In this document: positions 16,419 to 24,550 of the stretch, piece by piece
How positions within the stretch are numbered: the first letter of the stretch is position 1
Layout: the number at the start of each line of letters is the position of its first letter
Assembly (NCBI GenBank): GCA_020425515.1
Contig: JAGQRI010000016.1
Location: 1 to 40,117 of the forward strand
Reading direction: 5' to 3'
DNA length: 40,117 nucleotides
Origin: Planctomycetota bacterium
GTDB taxonomy: Bacteria > Planctomycetota > UBA8742 > UBA2392
The notes under the pieces: model-generated
What the model saw: the letters and a program-made list of their open reading frames with translations, nothing else
Databases searched by the model: none
What the model was told of the DNA's origin: nothing
Position numbers and translations under genes: made by a program

Positions 16419-16437
16419 CATGCGCAAGATGCGCATG
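16419..16437. promoter_or_regulatory. Perfect 8-bp inverted repeat between divergent genes (possible operator)
   Basis: CATGCGCA, spacer AGA, TGCGCATG. It lies 66 bases beyond the start of the minus-strand membrane-protein gene and 46 bases before fetA. A dyad of this size between divergent promoters is a reasonable repressor site, but no regulator can be named. Confidence 0.4.
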
Positions 16438-16482
16438 CCACTTGCCCCTGTCCTTTCCCTTAACCCTTTCCAGAATCGTGAC

Positions 16483-17256
16483 ATGGGCGACGAGGCAGCC
16501 ATCCGGATCAGCAATCTGCGGGTAACCGCACAGGGGTTGCGCTCGCGCCTGCTCGAGCCGCCGGAGGGCGAAGACCAGGTTGTGCTCGACGACGTGTCGC
16601 TGGAAGCAGCCAAGGGTTCGGTGCTCGCGATCCTCGGTGAATCCGGCGGCGGCAAGTCGACACTGTTGCGCTGCGTCAACCGCATGGTCGAGGCCGAGCA
16701 AGGCAGCGTCGAGGTGCTCGGGCGCGACGTGAAGCAGTGGGAAGTCCGCGAGCTGCGCCACACCGCCATCTACGTGCCGCAACGCTCGTTCCTGTTCGGC
16801 GGCAGCGTGCGCGAAGAGCTGATCCATCCCCTGCGCTGGAACGGGCGCGGCCCGATCAAGATGCCCTTCGGCGAAGTCTTGCAGGCCGTCGGGCTCGAAG
16901 TCGACCAGAAGCAGCCGGCAAGCGAATTGTCCGAGGGCCAGCGCCACCGCCTGTGCATCGCGCGGGCGCTGTTGCTGTTCCCGAAAATCCTGCTGCTCGA
17001 TGAACCGACCGGCTCGCTCGACGTCCGCACTGCGCGCGAAATGCTGGCGGCGCTGCTGGCGTGGGCAAAGGAGCGCGAGGTCACGCTCGTCTGCGTCACA
17101 CACCGCCCCGAGGACCTGGACGCACTCGGCGGCGACGCGCTGATGCTGCTCGAGGGCAAGGTCGCCGGGCGCTACCCGGCGCGCGACGTCTTGAGCGGCA
17201 AGGTCGACGCCGACACCAGCGCGTTTCTCGGCTCGCCGTCCGGGAGCAAGCCATGA
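16483..17256 (+). CDS. fetA: ABC transporter ATPase of the FetAB (YbbL/YbbM) metal-export type
   Basis: A 257-residue ATPase with Walker A GESGGGKST at 52-60, the Q-loop Gln near 100 (VPQRSFLFGG), signature LSEGQ at 149-153, Walker B ILLLDEP at about 169-175, D-loop SLD and H-loop His near 207. It powers the membrane partner encoded immediately downstream: the stop overlaps the next start as ATGA. The partner is a clear FetB, which identifies this subunit. In E. coli FetAB is reported to export iron and protect from oxidative stress; metal specificity here is inferred. An alternative ATG at 16435 would add 16 residues but overlaps the palindrome and has no ribosome site; the chosen ATG at 16483 also lacks a strong one. 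Confidence 0.85.
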   Translation: MGDEAAIRISNLRVTAQGLRSRLLEPPEGEDQVVLDDVSLEAAKGSVLAILGESGGGKSTLLRCVNRMVEAEQGSVEVLGRDVKQWEVRELRHTAIYVPQRSFLFGGSVREELIHPLRWNGRGPIKMPFGEVLQAVGLEVDQKQPASELSEGQRHRLCIARALLLFPKILLLDEPTGSLDVRTAREMLAALLAWAKEREVTLVCVTHRPEDLDALGGDALMLLEGKVAGRYPARDVLSGKVDADTSAFLGSPSGSKP

Positions 17257-18035
17257 TCGGGGCCGCGCAGGTGAACGACCCCGGCTGGCTCGGCCTCGTC
17301 GCCGCGGGCGCGCTGATGCTGGTGGTGCTCGGCGTCGCGCTGGCGCTGGGCATCAACATGATCAAGGAAGGCGCCATCGCCACGGCCCGCGCGACGGTGC
17401 AGTTGCTGGTGGTCGGGCTGATCCTCGGCTGGATCTTCGCACGCGAGCACTGGTGGGCGATCTGCCTGATCCTCACCGTCATGACCGGGATCGCCGGCTT
17501 CACGGCCGGGCGCAAGGTCAACAAGGTGCTCAAGCGGATGGGGCCGATGTTCACGCTCGTGCTGGCCGCGGTCACGGCGCTGACGCTGATTTACGTAACG
17601 CAGCTCGCGGTCGGCGAGCACAGGTTCACGGCGCAGTACTTCATCCCGCTGGGCGGCATCATCCTGGGCAACGCGATGACCGCGGCCGTACTGGCGACCA
17701 CACGCTACGCCGAAGACCTGGTTGAGCAGCGCGAGAAAGTCGAGGCCGCGCTGGCGCTGGGCGCATCGCCGGCCCAGGCCACGCGCGCGATGGAGCGTAA
17801 AGCCTTCACGGCGGCGGTCACACCGGTGATCAACGCGATGCTGATCGTCGGCATCGTGAAACTGCCGGGCGTGATGGTGGGCACGCTGCTGGGCGGCGTC
17901 GAGCCGCTGGTAGCCGCGAAGTACCAGTTGGTCGTGATGTTCATGCTGGTGTTCGGCGACGGCATGACGGCACTGGCCGTGCTCAACATCGTGCGCCGCC
18001 GCGCGTTCACCAGCGCGTGGCAACCCCGCCTGTAG
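17253..18035 (+). CDS. fetB: ABC transporter permease, UPF0014/FetB family
   Basis: A 260-residue integral membrane protein with about seven hydrophobic segments. The central block GNAMTAAVLATTRYAEDLVE ... REKVEAALALGAS, followed by INAMLIVGIVKLPGVMVGTL and KYQLVVMFMLV, is diagnostic of the UPF0014 (YbbM/FetB) family; length is typical. It forms the channel part of the ATP-driven exporter with the upstream ATPase. The ATG overlaps the fetA stop, with GGGAG seven bases upstream, so the two are translationally coupled. In E. coli the pair lowers cytosolic iron; plant homologues (STAR2/ALS3) act in aluminium tolerance, so the substrate is not certain. Confidence 0.92.
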   Translation: MIGAAQVNDPGWLGLVAAGALMLVVLGVALALGINMIKEGAIATARATVQLLVVGLILGWIFAREHWWAICLILTVMTGIAGFTAGRKVNKVLKRMGPMFTLVLAAVTALTLIYVTQLAVGEHRFTAQYFIPLGGIILGNAMTAAVLATTRYAEDLVEQREKVEAALALGASPAQATRAMERKAFTAAVTPVINAMLIVGIVKLPGVMVGTLLGGVEPLVAAKYQLVVMFMLVFGDGMTALAVLNIVRRRAFTSAWQPRL

Positions 18036-18130
18036 TAAAGACGACGCATGGCCTGCACGACCGGCACATCGCGGCGGAGGTGAAGACGCACAACCGCGAC
18101 CGGAAGAAGGTCGAGACTTGAAGCAGCCCA

Positions 18131-18165
18131 AATGCAAACCGGGACGGCGTGGGAAGCCGCCCCGG
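18131..18165 (-). terminator. Intrinsic terminator of the beta-propeller gene
   Basis: On the minus strand CCGGGGCGGC (18165-18156) pairs with GCCGTCCCGG (18148-18139), with one G-U pair and a seven-base loop, followed by TTTGCATTT. It lies 19 bases past the stop at 18184. The rest of 18036-18130 holds no gene I can support. Confidence 0.65.
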
Positions 18166-18183
18166 TCTGCTTCGACTGTCAGG

Positions 18184-19941
18184 CTACGCGGTGCGGCGCC
18201 GCAGCCAGACGAGCCCCATGAATCCCATCAGTGCCGCCAGCAGCCAGATGCCGCTTTCGCTGCCGGTGGTGCAACCGCCGCCGCCGCTGCCGCCGCCCGA
18301 GCCGGAGTCGCCGCTTCCGCTGCCCATGCCGGTCCCGGCCACCTGGATGTCGAACGTGAGGCTGGCCGTGCCGCCCTTGCCGTCGTCGATGTTGAGTGTG
18401 ACGGTATGGGTCGTGTTGGGCGCGTCGAACACGCCGGTCGCCGGGTACACCACGTAGGGCGCTGATGCGCTGTGGTTGAACTCGGACGCCAGGATGCCCG
18501 TGGTGCCGACGTTGCTTACGCTGCCGGCCAGGGCCACCGTGTCGCCGTCCGCGTCGGCCACGTCGATCTGCAATGCCAGGCCGTTGAGCGTGCTGTTGTG
18601 GGCGACGTTCAGCGTCGCGCCGTCCGTGATCGGGTTGCCGCCCGAGGTCACGGTCAGCGTCGGCGCGGCGTTGGTCGGGTAGCCGATGTCGAACGCCGCA
18701 AGCCTCATGTGTGCCTGGCCGCCGATCTGGGTGAACTCGCCGGCGATGTAAACGCGGCTGCCGGCGAAATCGATGGCGCGAACAAACCCGTCAGGGTTGG
18801 GAAGCCACGATGTGTCAAGGGCGCCGGTGTTGGGGTCAACCATGCAGAGGCGATCGCAGGCCTGGCCGTTGATCGTGGTGAAGCCGCCGCCGATGAACAG
18901 GCGGCTGTTCGTGGTATCGCTGCTCCAGGCCCAGACGCGCTCGTCCGCCGCAATGTCCCAGCCGGTCGTGGCGTTGGTGTTGATCGTATCGGCCGTCATG
19001 TCGAGGGCCGCGGCCGTATTGCGCGTTTCCGTCACGCCGCCGGTGGTGACGCTGCCGATCAGCCCGCTGATGTAGCAGGTGCTGCCGATGCCGTAGCAGG
19101 TGTTGATGACGTGCCCGGCGTTGTAGCCGACGGTATCAGGTACCCAGTCGGTGCTGGGGGCGCCGGTGCCGCTGGCGCTGACACAAACCACGAAGTTGCT
19201 GACTATCGGGTGCCCGGAGGACGAGCCGTCCTGCCAGTGGTCGCCGCCGACGCCGATCATGCCGCCGGTGATCACACACAGGTCGGAGCCGGCATCGATG
19301 TACATGGCCTGCGCACCGCCGACGCCGTAGCTGGGCGACCCGCTGCCGACTGAGGCCAGAACGTTCGGATCCCAGTTGGTCAGCCCGTTGGCGTTACCCA
19401 GGTTGTTCAAGTCGAAGCTGCAGACGTGTCCGCGCGGGGTGCCGTCGATGGCGGTAAAGCCGCCTCCCGCGTACAGGACGTCACCGACTAGTTCCAGGCA
19501 GTGGACGTCGTCGTCGAAGAAGATGTTGCTGGCGCCGTATGGCAGGGCGCAGGTCGGGTCCCAGCTCGTGAGCGTGTGGCTGGACAGGTCGAACGAGGCC
19601 AGGCTTTCGCGCGCCGTCGCGCCCATCAGGGTGAAGCCGCCACCGACATAGAGGATGTTGTTGTGCACCGCCAGCGAAGTGCAGAACAGGTCGGGGTTCG
19701 GGTTCCAGCTGGTGACCTGGTTGGTGCTGAGGTCGATTTCCGCGAGGCGGTTGCGCGGCGTCGTGCCGACGGTGGTGAACTCGCCGGCGATATACAGTTT
19801 CCCGTTGTGCTCCAGCACGTCCCAGATCTTGCCGTCGACGTCCGGCAGGCCCGCAACGGGCGTTGAACTGATCGAGAAGTTCTGGGCGCTGAGTGCGCCG
19901 GTGAACACAACCGCTATCAGGGCCAAGGCAATTCGGTACAT
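18184..19941 (-). CDS. Secreted beta-propeller (delta-60-repeat-like) protein with C-terminal sorting tail
   Basis: A 585-residue exported protein. Signal peptide MYRIALALIAVVFTGALSAQ. Residues about 25-400 contain recurring units of the form LYIAGEFT..G...R..LA..D......SW.P, seen as LYIAGEFTTVG, LYVGGGFTLMG, LYAGGGFTAID, LFIGGGFTTIN and VYIAGEFTQIG, as in delta-60/Rax2-type propellers. A cadherin-like beta domain follows at about 420-530 (NAAPTLTVTSGG...DVADADGDTV...FDAPNTTHTVTLNIDDGKGG). The end is a Gly/Ser-rich linker, GGGGC, a hydrophobic stretch WLLAALMGFMGLVWL and RRRTA: a GlyGly/MYXO-CTERM-like sorting signal. GGAGG lies eight bases before the ATG. It is divergent from the HTH-TPR regulator. 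A surface-exposed structural or adhesive role is inferred. Confidence 0.88.
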   Translation of the reverse strand: MYRIALALIAVVFTGALSAQNFSISSTPVAGLPDVDGKIWDVLEHNGKLYIAGEFTTVGTTPRNRLAEIDLSTNQVTSWNPNPDLFCTSLAVHNNILYVGGGFTLMGATARESLASFDLSSHTLTSWDPTCALPYGASNIFFDDDVHCLELVGDVLYAGGGFTAIDGTPRGHVCSFDLNNLGNANGLTNWDPNVLASVGSGSPSYGVGGAQAMYIDAGSDLCVITGGMIGVGGDHWQDGSSSGHPIVSNFVVCVSASGTGAPSTDWVPDTVGYNAGHVINTCYGIGSTCYISGLIGSVTTGGVTETRNTAAALDMTADTINTNATTGWDIAADERVWAWSSDTTNSRLFIGGGFTTINGQACDRLCMVDPNTGALDTSWLPNPDGFVRAIDFAGSRVYIAGEFTQIGGQAHMRLAAFDIGYPTNAAPTLTVTSGGNPITDGATLNVAHNSTLNGLALQIDVADADGDTVALAGSVSNVGTTGILASEFNHSASAPYVVYPATGVFDAPNTTHTVTLNIDDGKGGTASLTFDIQVAGTGMGSGSGDSGSGGGSGGGGCTTGSESGIWLLAALMGFMGLVWLRRRTA

Positions 19942-20013
19942 GGATAATCCTCCGGGTCAATTTGCGTGCCGGAAGGGTAGCGTATTTGCAATCGATATCG
20001 CGAACGATGCCGC

Positions 20014-20038
20014 TACAATTGGTTGCAGTTGTGCAACC
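20014..20038 (+). promoter_or_regulatory. -10 box with adjoining palindrome: candidate autoregulatory operator
   Basis: TACAAT (20014-20019) is a good -10 hexamer. Two bases later a perfect inverted repeat GGTTGCA-GTTG-TGCAACC (20021-20038) covers the expected start of transcription and ends 15 bases before the ATG of the HTH gene. No clear -35 is visible at 17 bases. Position and symmetry fit a site for the HTH protein itself. Confidence 0.45.
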
Positions 20039-20053
20039 GGACCGGAGGCCCCG

Positions 20054-21556
20054 ATGCAGACACGCAACCCGCCCGACCTCGACGCCGCCCTGCGCGAGCG
20101 CCTGCAACTGCTGGTGCAGGAGCACCCCCAGGCCGAGATCGCCCGCAAGACCGGCGTCGGCAAGCACAACGTCAGCCGCTACCTGAAGGGCACCAAGATC
20201 CCCGGCGAGTTCCTCAGCGCCATCGTCACCTCGCTCGGCGTCAACCCGGCCTGGCTGCTCGCGGGCGAAGGCACGCCATACCTGTCCGACGTGACCAGCG
20301 GCACGGCGAAGATGGCGGGCAACCTGCTCGAGCTCGTGCAGGCCATGAGCGAGGTTGCGCGCATGCGCCTCGGTGCGCTGACCGGCAAGACGCACCTGAA
20401 GGTCCTGCGACAACTGGACGAAGCATTGCGCGGCTACGAGAAACTGCGCGACGAGCTGAACAGCCAGAGCCGCCCGTTCCTGGAAAACCTGCTGGTGGAC
20501 TTCCAGGCGGCGCTGCGCAAGCAGGACCTCGACCGCTGCGCCCACCTCAGCCGTGCCGCCCACCAGTTGATGCGACTGAGCGACGACGAGGAAATGGCCC
20601 GCGAGTTGAACGGCCTCGAAGGCTATCGTTGCTTCCTGGCCGGCGACAACCAGCGCGCCATCGAGTTGCAGCGCAAGGTCTTCCTCGGATGGCTTACCGG
20701 GTTCGATGAGGTCAACGACCGCACCCTGCGCGAGGCGTTCAACTTCGCGCGGGCGCTGGAAGAACGCGGGCGCTTCGCCCAGGCCCGCGACGTCGCCGCC
20801 GCCACATTGGAACTCACGCGCGCGCTGGCCGACAGCTCGCGCTACCAGCTTGTGCGCACCCACCTGGGCTGGCTCGAGTTCTGCCTCGGCGACCTGCGCG
20901 CGGGAATGCCGAAACTGATCGAAGGGCTGGCGCGCACGGAACCCGACGACAGGCGCACGATCAGCGGCTGCGTCGTGACCGCCCAACTGGTCGGCGGCAC
21001 CATCAACTGGCGCGGCGCCGCGGAAATCGGCTCGCAGGGGGTCAGCCGCTCCAGCGCGCTGCTGCGCTGGGCGTTCATCAGCACCGACGCGGAGACCATT
21101 GAGGGTGTACGGAAGATCGCCGTCGGCGAACACCACGACCAGGTCCTTCCCGGTTCGTTCCTCGATGGCTCCTGCGACGCGCTGCTCCGCCTCGTCCACG
21201 GCGAGCAGAAGGCGTGGCGATCGTGGCACGACGAAGCGTTCACGCCGCAACTGCGCCGCGCAACCACGGGGCTGGGGCGCTTCAACCTCTATCTGCAGGC
21301 CGCCACGATCGCGGTGGCCGGCGGCGTCGCCGAAGCCGTCAGACTGGTGCTGGATACGGAACGGGAGCTGGAAAACATCCCGGCCGGCGTGCTGCCACAC
21401 GTGCTGTGGCGGATCCGGCACAACCTGAACGCCGTGCACGCGGCGAAGGGAAGCCGCAGCAAGCCGTTAAAGGAAGTCGCCGCGAAAGCGCACGACGAGC
21501 TGCAACGCTGGATCGATGCCGGCTGCTACGCGATCAAGGCAATGCTGCCCCAGTAG
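20054..21556 (+). CDS. HTH-TPR regulator (XRE/Cro-type helix-turn-helix plus helical repeats)
   Basis: A 500-residue cytosolic protein. Residues about 8-60 form a lambda-repressor-like HTH: EIARKTGVGKHNVSRYLKG is the helix-turn-helix and LGVNPAWLLAGEGTPYL the typical end of phage-repressor-like domains. A helical linker follows (about 70-150), then TPR-like repeats to the end (LDRCAHLSRAAHQLMRL, ELNGLEGYRCFLAGDNQRAI, LGWLEFCLGDLRAG). The architecture recalls Rgg/PlcR-type regulators, but no ligand pocket can be assigned. The start is well supported: GGAGG lies five bases before ATG 20054, and the longer upstream open frame is antisense to the divergent gene. A palindrome overlaps its predicted promoter, suggesting self-regulation and possibly control of the divergent surface-protein gene. 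It converges with the next gene, one base apart. Confidence 0.82.
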   Translation: MQTRNPPDLDAALRERLQLLVQEHPQAEIARKTGVGKHNVSRYLKGTKIPGEFLSAIVTSLGVNPAWLLAGEGTPYLSDVTSGTAKMAGNLLELVQAMSEVARMRLGALTGKTHLKVLRQLDEALRGYEKLRDELNSQSRPFLENLLVDFQAALRKQDLDRCAHLSRAAHQLMRLSDDEEMARELNGLEGYRCFLAGDNQRAIELQRKVFLGWLTGFDEVNDRTLREAFNFARALEERGRFAQARDVAAATLELTRALADSSRYQLVRTHLGWLEFCLGDLRAGMPKLIEGLARTEPDDRRTISGCVVTAQLVGGTINWRGAAEIGSQGVSRSSALLRWAFISTDAETIEGVRKIAVGEHHDQVLPGSFLDGSCDALLRLVHGEQKAWRSWHDEAFTPQLRRATTGLGRFNLYLQAATIAVAGGVAEAVRLVLDTERELENIPAGVLPHVLWRIRHNLNAVHAAKGSRSKPLKEVAAKAHDELQRWIDAGCYAIKAMLPQ

Positions 21557-21557
21557 C

Positions 21558-22310
21558 TCAGGCCGGTTTCTGCAACTGGTAGATGATGAACAGCGGCACG
21601 CGGAACAGGTCGTCGATGCCGGGGCGGCGCTTGAGCTGCTCGGCATTCGGCGTCGGCTCGTGGATGCGCTTCACGACCAGCCCGGCGTCGATGAACGCGT
21701 TGATGGTCGTGCTGAACATGCGGTGGTAGTTGGTCAGCCTGTGCTGCGGGCCGAACAGCACCGTGCGCTCGCCTTCCTCGGTGTAGTTGTCGAGCTTGTA
21801 GTGCAGCTTGCGCCCCATGTCGTCGCGCAGCCACCAGTTGCTCGTGCGCGTGGCGGTGGCCATCGGCGACAGGTTGCAGGCGAAGAGGCGTCCGCCCGGC
21901 TTCAGCACGCGCGCGGCCTGGCCGATCGCGGCGTGCATGTCCGGCACGTCCACCAGCGAGATGTAGGAGACCGCGAGGTCGAAGGCGTCATCCGGCACGC
22001 CGTTGAGCTCTTCCATGTCGCCGAGCAGGTACTTCTCGCGCTCGCCCTTGTGGGCCTCGGCGTAGTCGATGAAGGCGGGCTGCAGGTCGACGCCCAGCAC
22101 CTCGGCGCCGCGCGCGCCCAGCATGCGGCAGAAGCGTCCCTCGCCGCAGCCGAGATCGATTACGCGCAAACCGGCGACGTCGCCGACCAGCTCCAGCATC
22201 CAGTCATCGAGCAGGCCTTCGCGGGCTTCATCGCGCTGTTGCTCGCAGCGGGCGATCCACTCGGCGGCGAAGGCTTCCCACTCGGCCTGCAGTTTCGGTT
22301 TTTCAGTCAT
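21558..22310 (-). CDS. Class I SAM-dependent methyltransferase
   Basis: A 250-residue soluble enzyme. Motif I VIDLGCGEGRF near 50-60 binds S-adenosylmethionine, GVDLQPAFIDYA is motif II with the acidic ribose-binding residue, and FDLAVSYISLVDVPD and ARVLKPGGRLFACNL are motifs III/IV typical of Methyltransf_11/25-like enzymes. The substrate is unknown; the C-terminal half (NWWLRDDMGRKLHYKLDNYT) is like small-molecule or quinone-type methyltransferases only in general layout. Weak ribosome site before the ATG at 22310. It is a single gene, convergent with the HTH-TPR regulator with one base between stops. Confidence 0.88.
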   Translation of the reverse strand: MTEKPKLQAEWEAFAAEWIARCEQQRDEAREGLLDDWMLELVGDVAGLRVIDLGCGEGRFCRMLGARGAEVLGVDLQPAFIDYAEAHKGEREKYLLGDMEELNGVPDDAFDLAVSYISLVDVPDMHAAIGQAARVLKPGGRLFACNLSPMATATRTSNWWLRDDMGRKLHYKLDNYTEEGERTVLFGPQHRLTNYHRMFSTTINAFIDAGLVVKRIHEPTPNAEQLKRRPGIDDLFRVPLFIIYQLQKPA

Positions 22311-22342
22311 GGCGGGATTCTAACGAGCGCCGGTTGCGATGC

Positions 22343-22411
22343 AGAGGTCAGTGGCCGGAGGTGGGGGAAAAGCGTATCTCCCTGGCCTCTGATCTCCGAC
22401 CTCTGACCTCT
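22343..22411. repeat. Imperfect inverted-repeat element with 18-base arms
   Basis: AGAGGTCAGTGGCCGGAG (22343-22360) pairs with CTCCGACCTCTGACCTCT (22394-22411) at 16 of 18 positions around a 33-base loop. GAGGTCAG-type blocks of this kind are commonly dispersed in intergenic DNA; only this copy is in the window. Confidence 0.6.
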
Positions 22412-22470
22412 TCCCAACGGAAAAATCACAAAGCCCGGCTTGACGCTGTCGCGGATCGATGTAGTTAAAA

Positions 22471-22485
22471 TGAGTCTGAGTCGCA
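22471..22485 (+). promoter_or_regulatory. Fur-box-like 7-1-7 motif at the first kelch gene promoter
   Basis: TGAGTCT-G-AGTCGCA. It lies directly after a possible promoter (TTGACG at 22440-22445, 19-base spacer, TTAAAA at 22465-22470), so a bound repressor would block the start site. It matches the motif before the second kelch gene at 12 of 15 bases. The fit to the classical Fur heptads (TGATAAT-n-ATTATCA) is partial; assignment to Fur or a relative is inference. Confidence 0.4.
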
Positions 22486-22513
22486 ACTGCATCTAAAATC
22501 CCCGGAGCAAGCA

Positions 22514-24493
22514 ATGAAACGCACCGTCCTGTTTTCACTCCTCGCCGCGCTTCTGTTGACCGCGTCCGTCAACGCCGACGACGAGCCCGTAAAAACCAAA
22601 CCCGCGCCCGCACCCGCGCGAGGCGCCATCACCGTCATGCCGCAGGCCTTCACCAGTTTCGGCGCGGCCACACTCGGCGGATACCTGTACATGATCGGCG
22701 GCCACACAGGCCAGCCGCACCACTACGACCGCGAAGGCTTCAACCGCAACTTCTATCGCCTCAACCTGCGCGACCGCCGCGGCTGGGAAGTCCTGCCCGG
22801 CGGCGTGCCCCTGCAAAGCGTTGCCCTGGTCAGCGACGGCGAGCGCCTGTACCGCGTCGGCGGCATGACCGCCCTGAACGCCCCCGGCGAGGAGCACCAA
22901 CTGAAAAGCACGCGCGAGGCCCGCGCCTTCGACCCCCTCACCCGCGCCTGGACCACGCTGCCGGACCTTCCCGACAACCGCTCCAGCCACGACGCCGTCA
23001 TCCACAAGGGCAGGCTGTATGTCTTCGGCGGCTGGAAGCTCGCGGCCGACGCCCTGGAGGACAAGAGCGACGAAGGCGACTGGCACGACAGCGGACTCGT
23101 GCTCGACCCGAACGCCGACGAGCCGAAGTGGGAAGCGGTCAAGCAGCCGTTCAAGACCCGCGCGCTGGCACTGGCAAGCTGCGGCGATTCCATCTACGCC
23201 ATCGGCGGCATGACCCCGGACGGCATGACCAACGCCGTGCACGTCTACGACGACAAGAAGGGTGAATGGGGCAAAGGCCCCGACCTGCCCGGCTTCGCCT
23301 TCGGGACCTCGGCCTTTGCCATGAACGGACGGGTTTACGCCACCAACTGGGGCGGGCAACTGCTCAGCACCGCGCCCGGCGAAGACAAGTGGCGCGAAGA
23401 GGGCACGCTGACCTTCCCGCGCTTTTTCCATCGCCTGGTTGCCACGGGCGACAATGAACTGGCCGCGATCGGCGGCGTCACCCGCGGCGGGCAGTTGCGC
23501 AACATCGAGTGGCTGAAGCCCGGCGTGGAAGGCCCGAAAATCACCAGCCTGACCCTGCCCGCACCCGGCGACGCCAAGGCCCGCCAAGGCGTCTTCTTCT
23601 TTAACAGCACGCTGTACGTGTTCGGCGGCAACAACTCGGTGCTTGACCACCAGTTCGAGCCGGAGAATTTCGTCAATGAAGCCTACAAGATCAGCCTGAC
23701 CGATCTCAGCGCGCAGCGCATTGCCGACCTGCCGGTGAAGCGCCAGTCGTTCCACACTTTCATGACCGGCACCGACGACCGCTTCGCCGAGAAGCTCGGC
23801 TTCGCCGTCGGCGGCTTCGGGCACGACGGCAAGGCCGCGATCACCCACGGCGACATCTACCAGTACAGCATCGACGCCGACGTCTGGGAGCCGGCCAAGC
23901 TGAAGCTGCCCGCGCCGCTGACCCAGTTCGGGCTGGGCGAGCATGACGGCAAGGTGTACGTGTTCGGCGGGCTCGACTTCGACCCGGCGCGCGGCAAGAA
24001 GGAACGCTTCCAGGAATCCCGCACCATCTGGCAGTACGACCCCAAAGAGAAAGACAAGGGTTTCGTCGCGCTGGAGCCCGAGTTGCCGACGGCGCGCCGC
24101 GCGTTCGGCGGGGCGGTGCTGGGCGACAAGTACTACCTGGTCGGCGGCATGACGAAAAACTTCGAGGAACTCGACCGCTGCGACGTCTATGACTTCAAGA
24201 CCGGCGAGTGGACGAAGATCCCGAACCCGAGCAACGCCCGCCTGTCGCCGAAGCTGATCCCGCTGCACGGCAAGCTATACCTGGTCGGCGGCAGCAGCCC
24301 GACGCTGGAAGGCTTCATCCGCAACACCAGCGTGGAAGTCTTCGACCCGGCCACCGGCAAGTGGTCGATGCTGATCGACGACCTGGGCGAGAACCTGGGC
24401 GAGTTGCAGGCCTTCGCGTACGGCGAGCGGATCCTGCTGTACTCGGTGCACAACGACGACAACGAAATCCGGCTGGTGTTTATCGAGCCGTAA
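22514..24493 (+). CDS. Exported kelch-repeat beta-propeller protein
   Basis: A 659-residue protein with signal peptide MKRTVLFSLLAALLLTASVNA. The mature part is a chain of kelch repeats with the GG/Y/W pattern: LGGYLYMIGGHTG, LYVFGGWKL, IYAIGGMTPDG, LYVFGGNNS, VYVFGGLDFD, YYLVGGMTK and LYLVGGSSPTLEG, each followed about 20 residues later by a W or V....P segment. This gives two propellers' worth of blades in 635 residues. No catalytic motif, lipobox or C-terminal sorting tail is seen, so it is probably periplasmic or secreted. Start ATG has GGAG seven bases upstream. A Fur-box-like site lies just before it and a strong terminator just after. The second kelch gene downstream shares the regulatory motif. 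Confidence 0.88.
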   Translation: MKRTVLFSLLAALLLTASVNADDEPVKTKPAPAPARGAITVMPQAFTSFGAATLGGYLYMIGGHTGQPHHYDREGFNRNFYRLNLRDRRGWEVLPGGVPLQSVALVSDGERLYRVGGMTALNAPGEEHQLKSTREARAFDPLTRAWTTLPDLPDNRSSHDAVIHKGRLYVFGGWKLAADALEDKSDEGDWHDSGLVLDPNADEPKWEAVKQPFKTRALALASCGDSIYAIGGMTPDGMTNAVHVYDDKKGEWGKGPDLPGFAFGTSAFAMNGRVYATNWGGQLLSTAPGEDKWREEGTLTFPRFFHRLVATGDNELAAIGGVTRGGQLRNIEWLKPGVEGPKITSLTLPAPGDAKARQGVFFFNSTLYVFGGNNSVLDHQFEPENFVNEAYKISLTDLSAQRIADLPVKRQSFHTFMTGTDDRFAEKLGFAVGGFGHDGKAAITHGDIYQYSIDADVWEPAKLKLPAPLTQFGLGEHDGKVYVFGGLDFDPARGKKERFQESRTIWQYDPKEKDKGFVALEPELPTARRAFGGAVLGDKYYLVGGMTKNFEELDRCDVYDFKTGEWTKIPNPSNARLSPKLIPLHGKLYLVGGSSPTLEGFIRNTSVEVFDPATGKWSMLIDDLGENLGELQAFAYGERILLYSVHNDDNEIRLVFIEP

Positions 24494-24497
24494 ACGG

Positions 24498-24525
24498 GAC
24501 CCCCGCCCGCGCGGGGGCCTCTTTC
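24498..24525 (+). terminator. Intrinsic terminator of the first kelch gene
   Basis: CCCCCGC (24500-24506), loop CCGC, GCGGGGG (24511-24517), followed by CCTCTTTC. It lies six bases after the stop codon. Confidence 0.8.
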
Positions 24526-24535
24526 GCAAACTTAT

Positions 24536-24550
24536 TGATACTGAGTCTCA
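24536..24550 (+). promoter_or_regulatory. Fur-box-like 7-1-7 motif at the second kelch gene promoter
   Basis: TGATACT-G-AGTCTCA: the heptads are inverted repeats with one mismatch, the arrangement of Fur-family sites. A possible -10 (TATTAA at 24552-24557) begins one base later, so the site would overlap the promoter. It shares CTGAGTC and flanking positions with the site at 22471. Confidence 0.45.

Noticed and set aside
15703-16482. Long N-terminal extension of fetA
   Set aside because: It would be antisense to the membrane-protein gene and would double the size of a normal ABC ATPase; the family's usual start fits 16483.
16354-17103. N-terminal extension of the minus-strand membrane protein
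   Set aside because: Antisense to fetA, and it would move the signal-anchor helix to the middle of the chain.
19655-20053. N-terminal extension of the HTH-TPR regulator
   Set aside because: It overlaps the divergent propeller gene in antisense and lacks a ribosome site, whereas ATG 20054 has GGAGG at the right distance.
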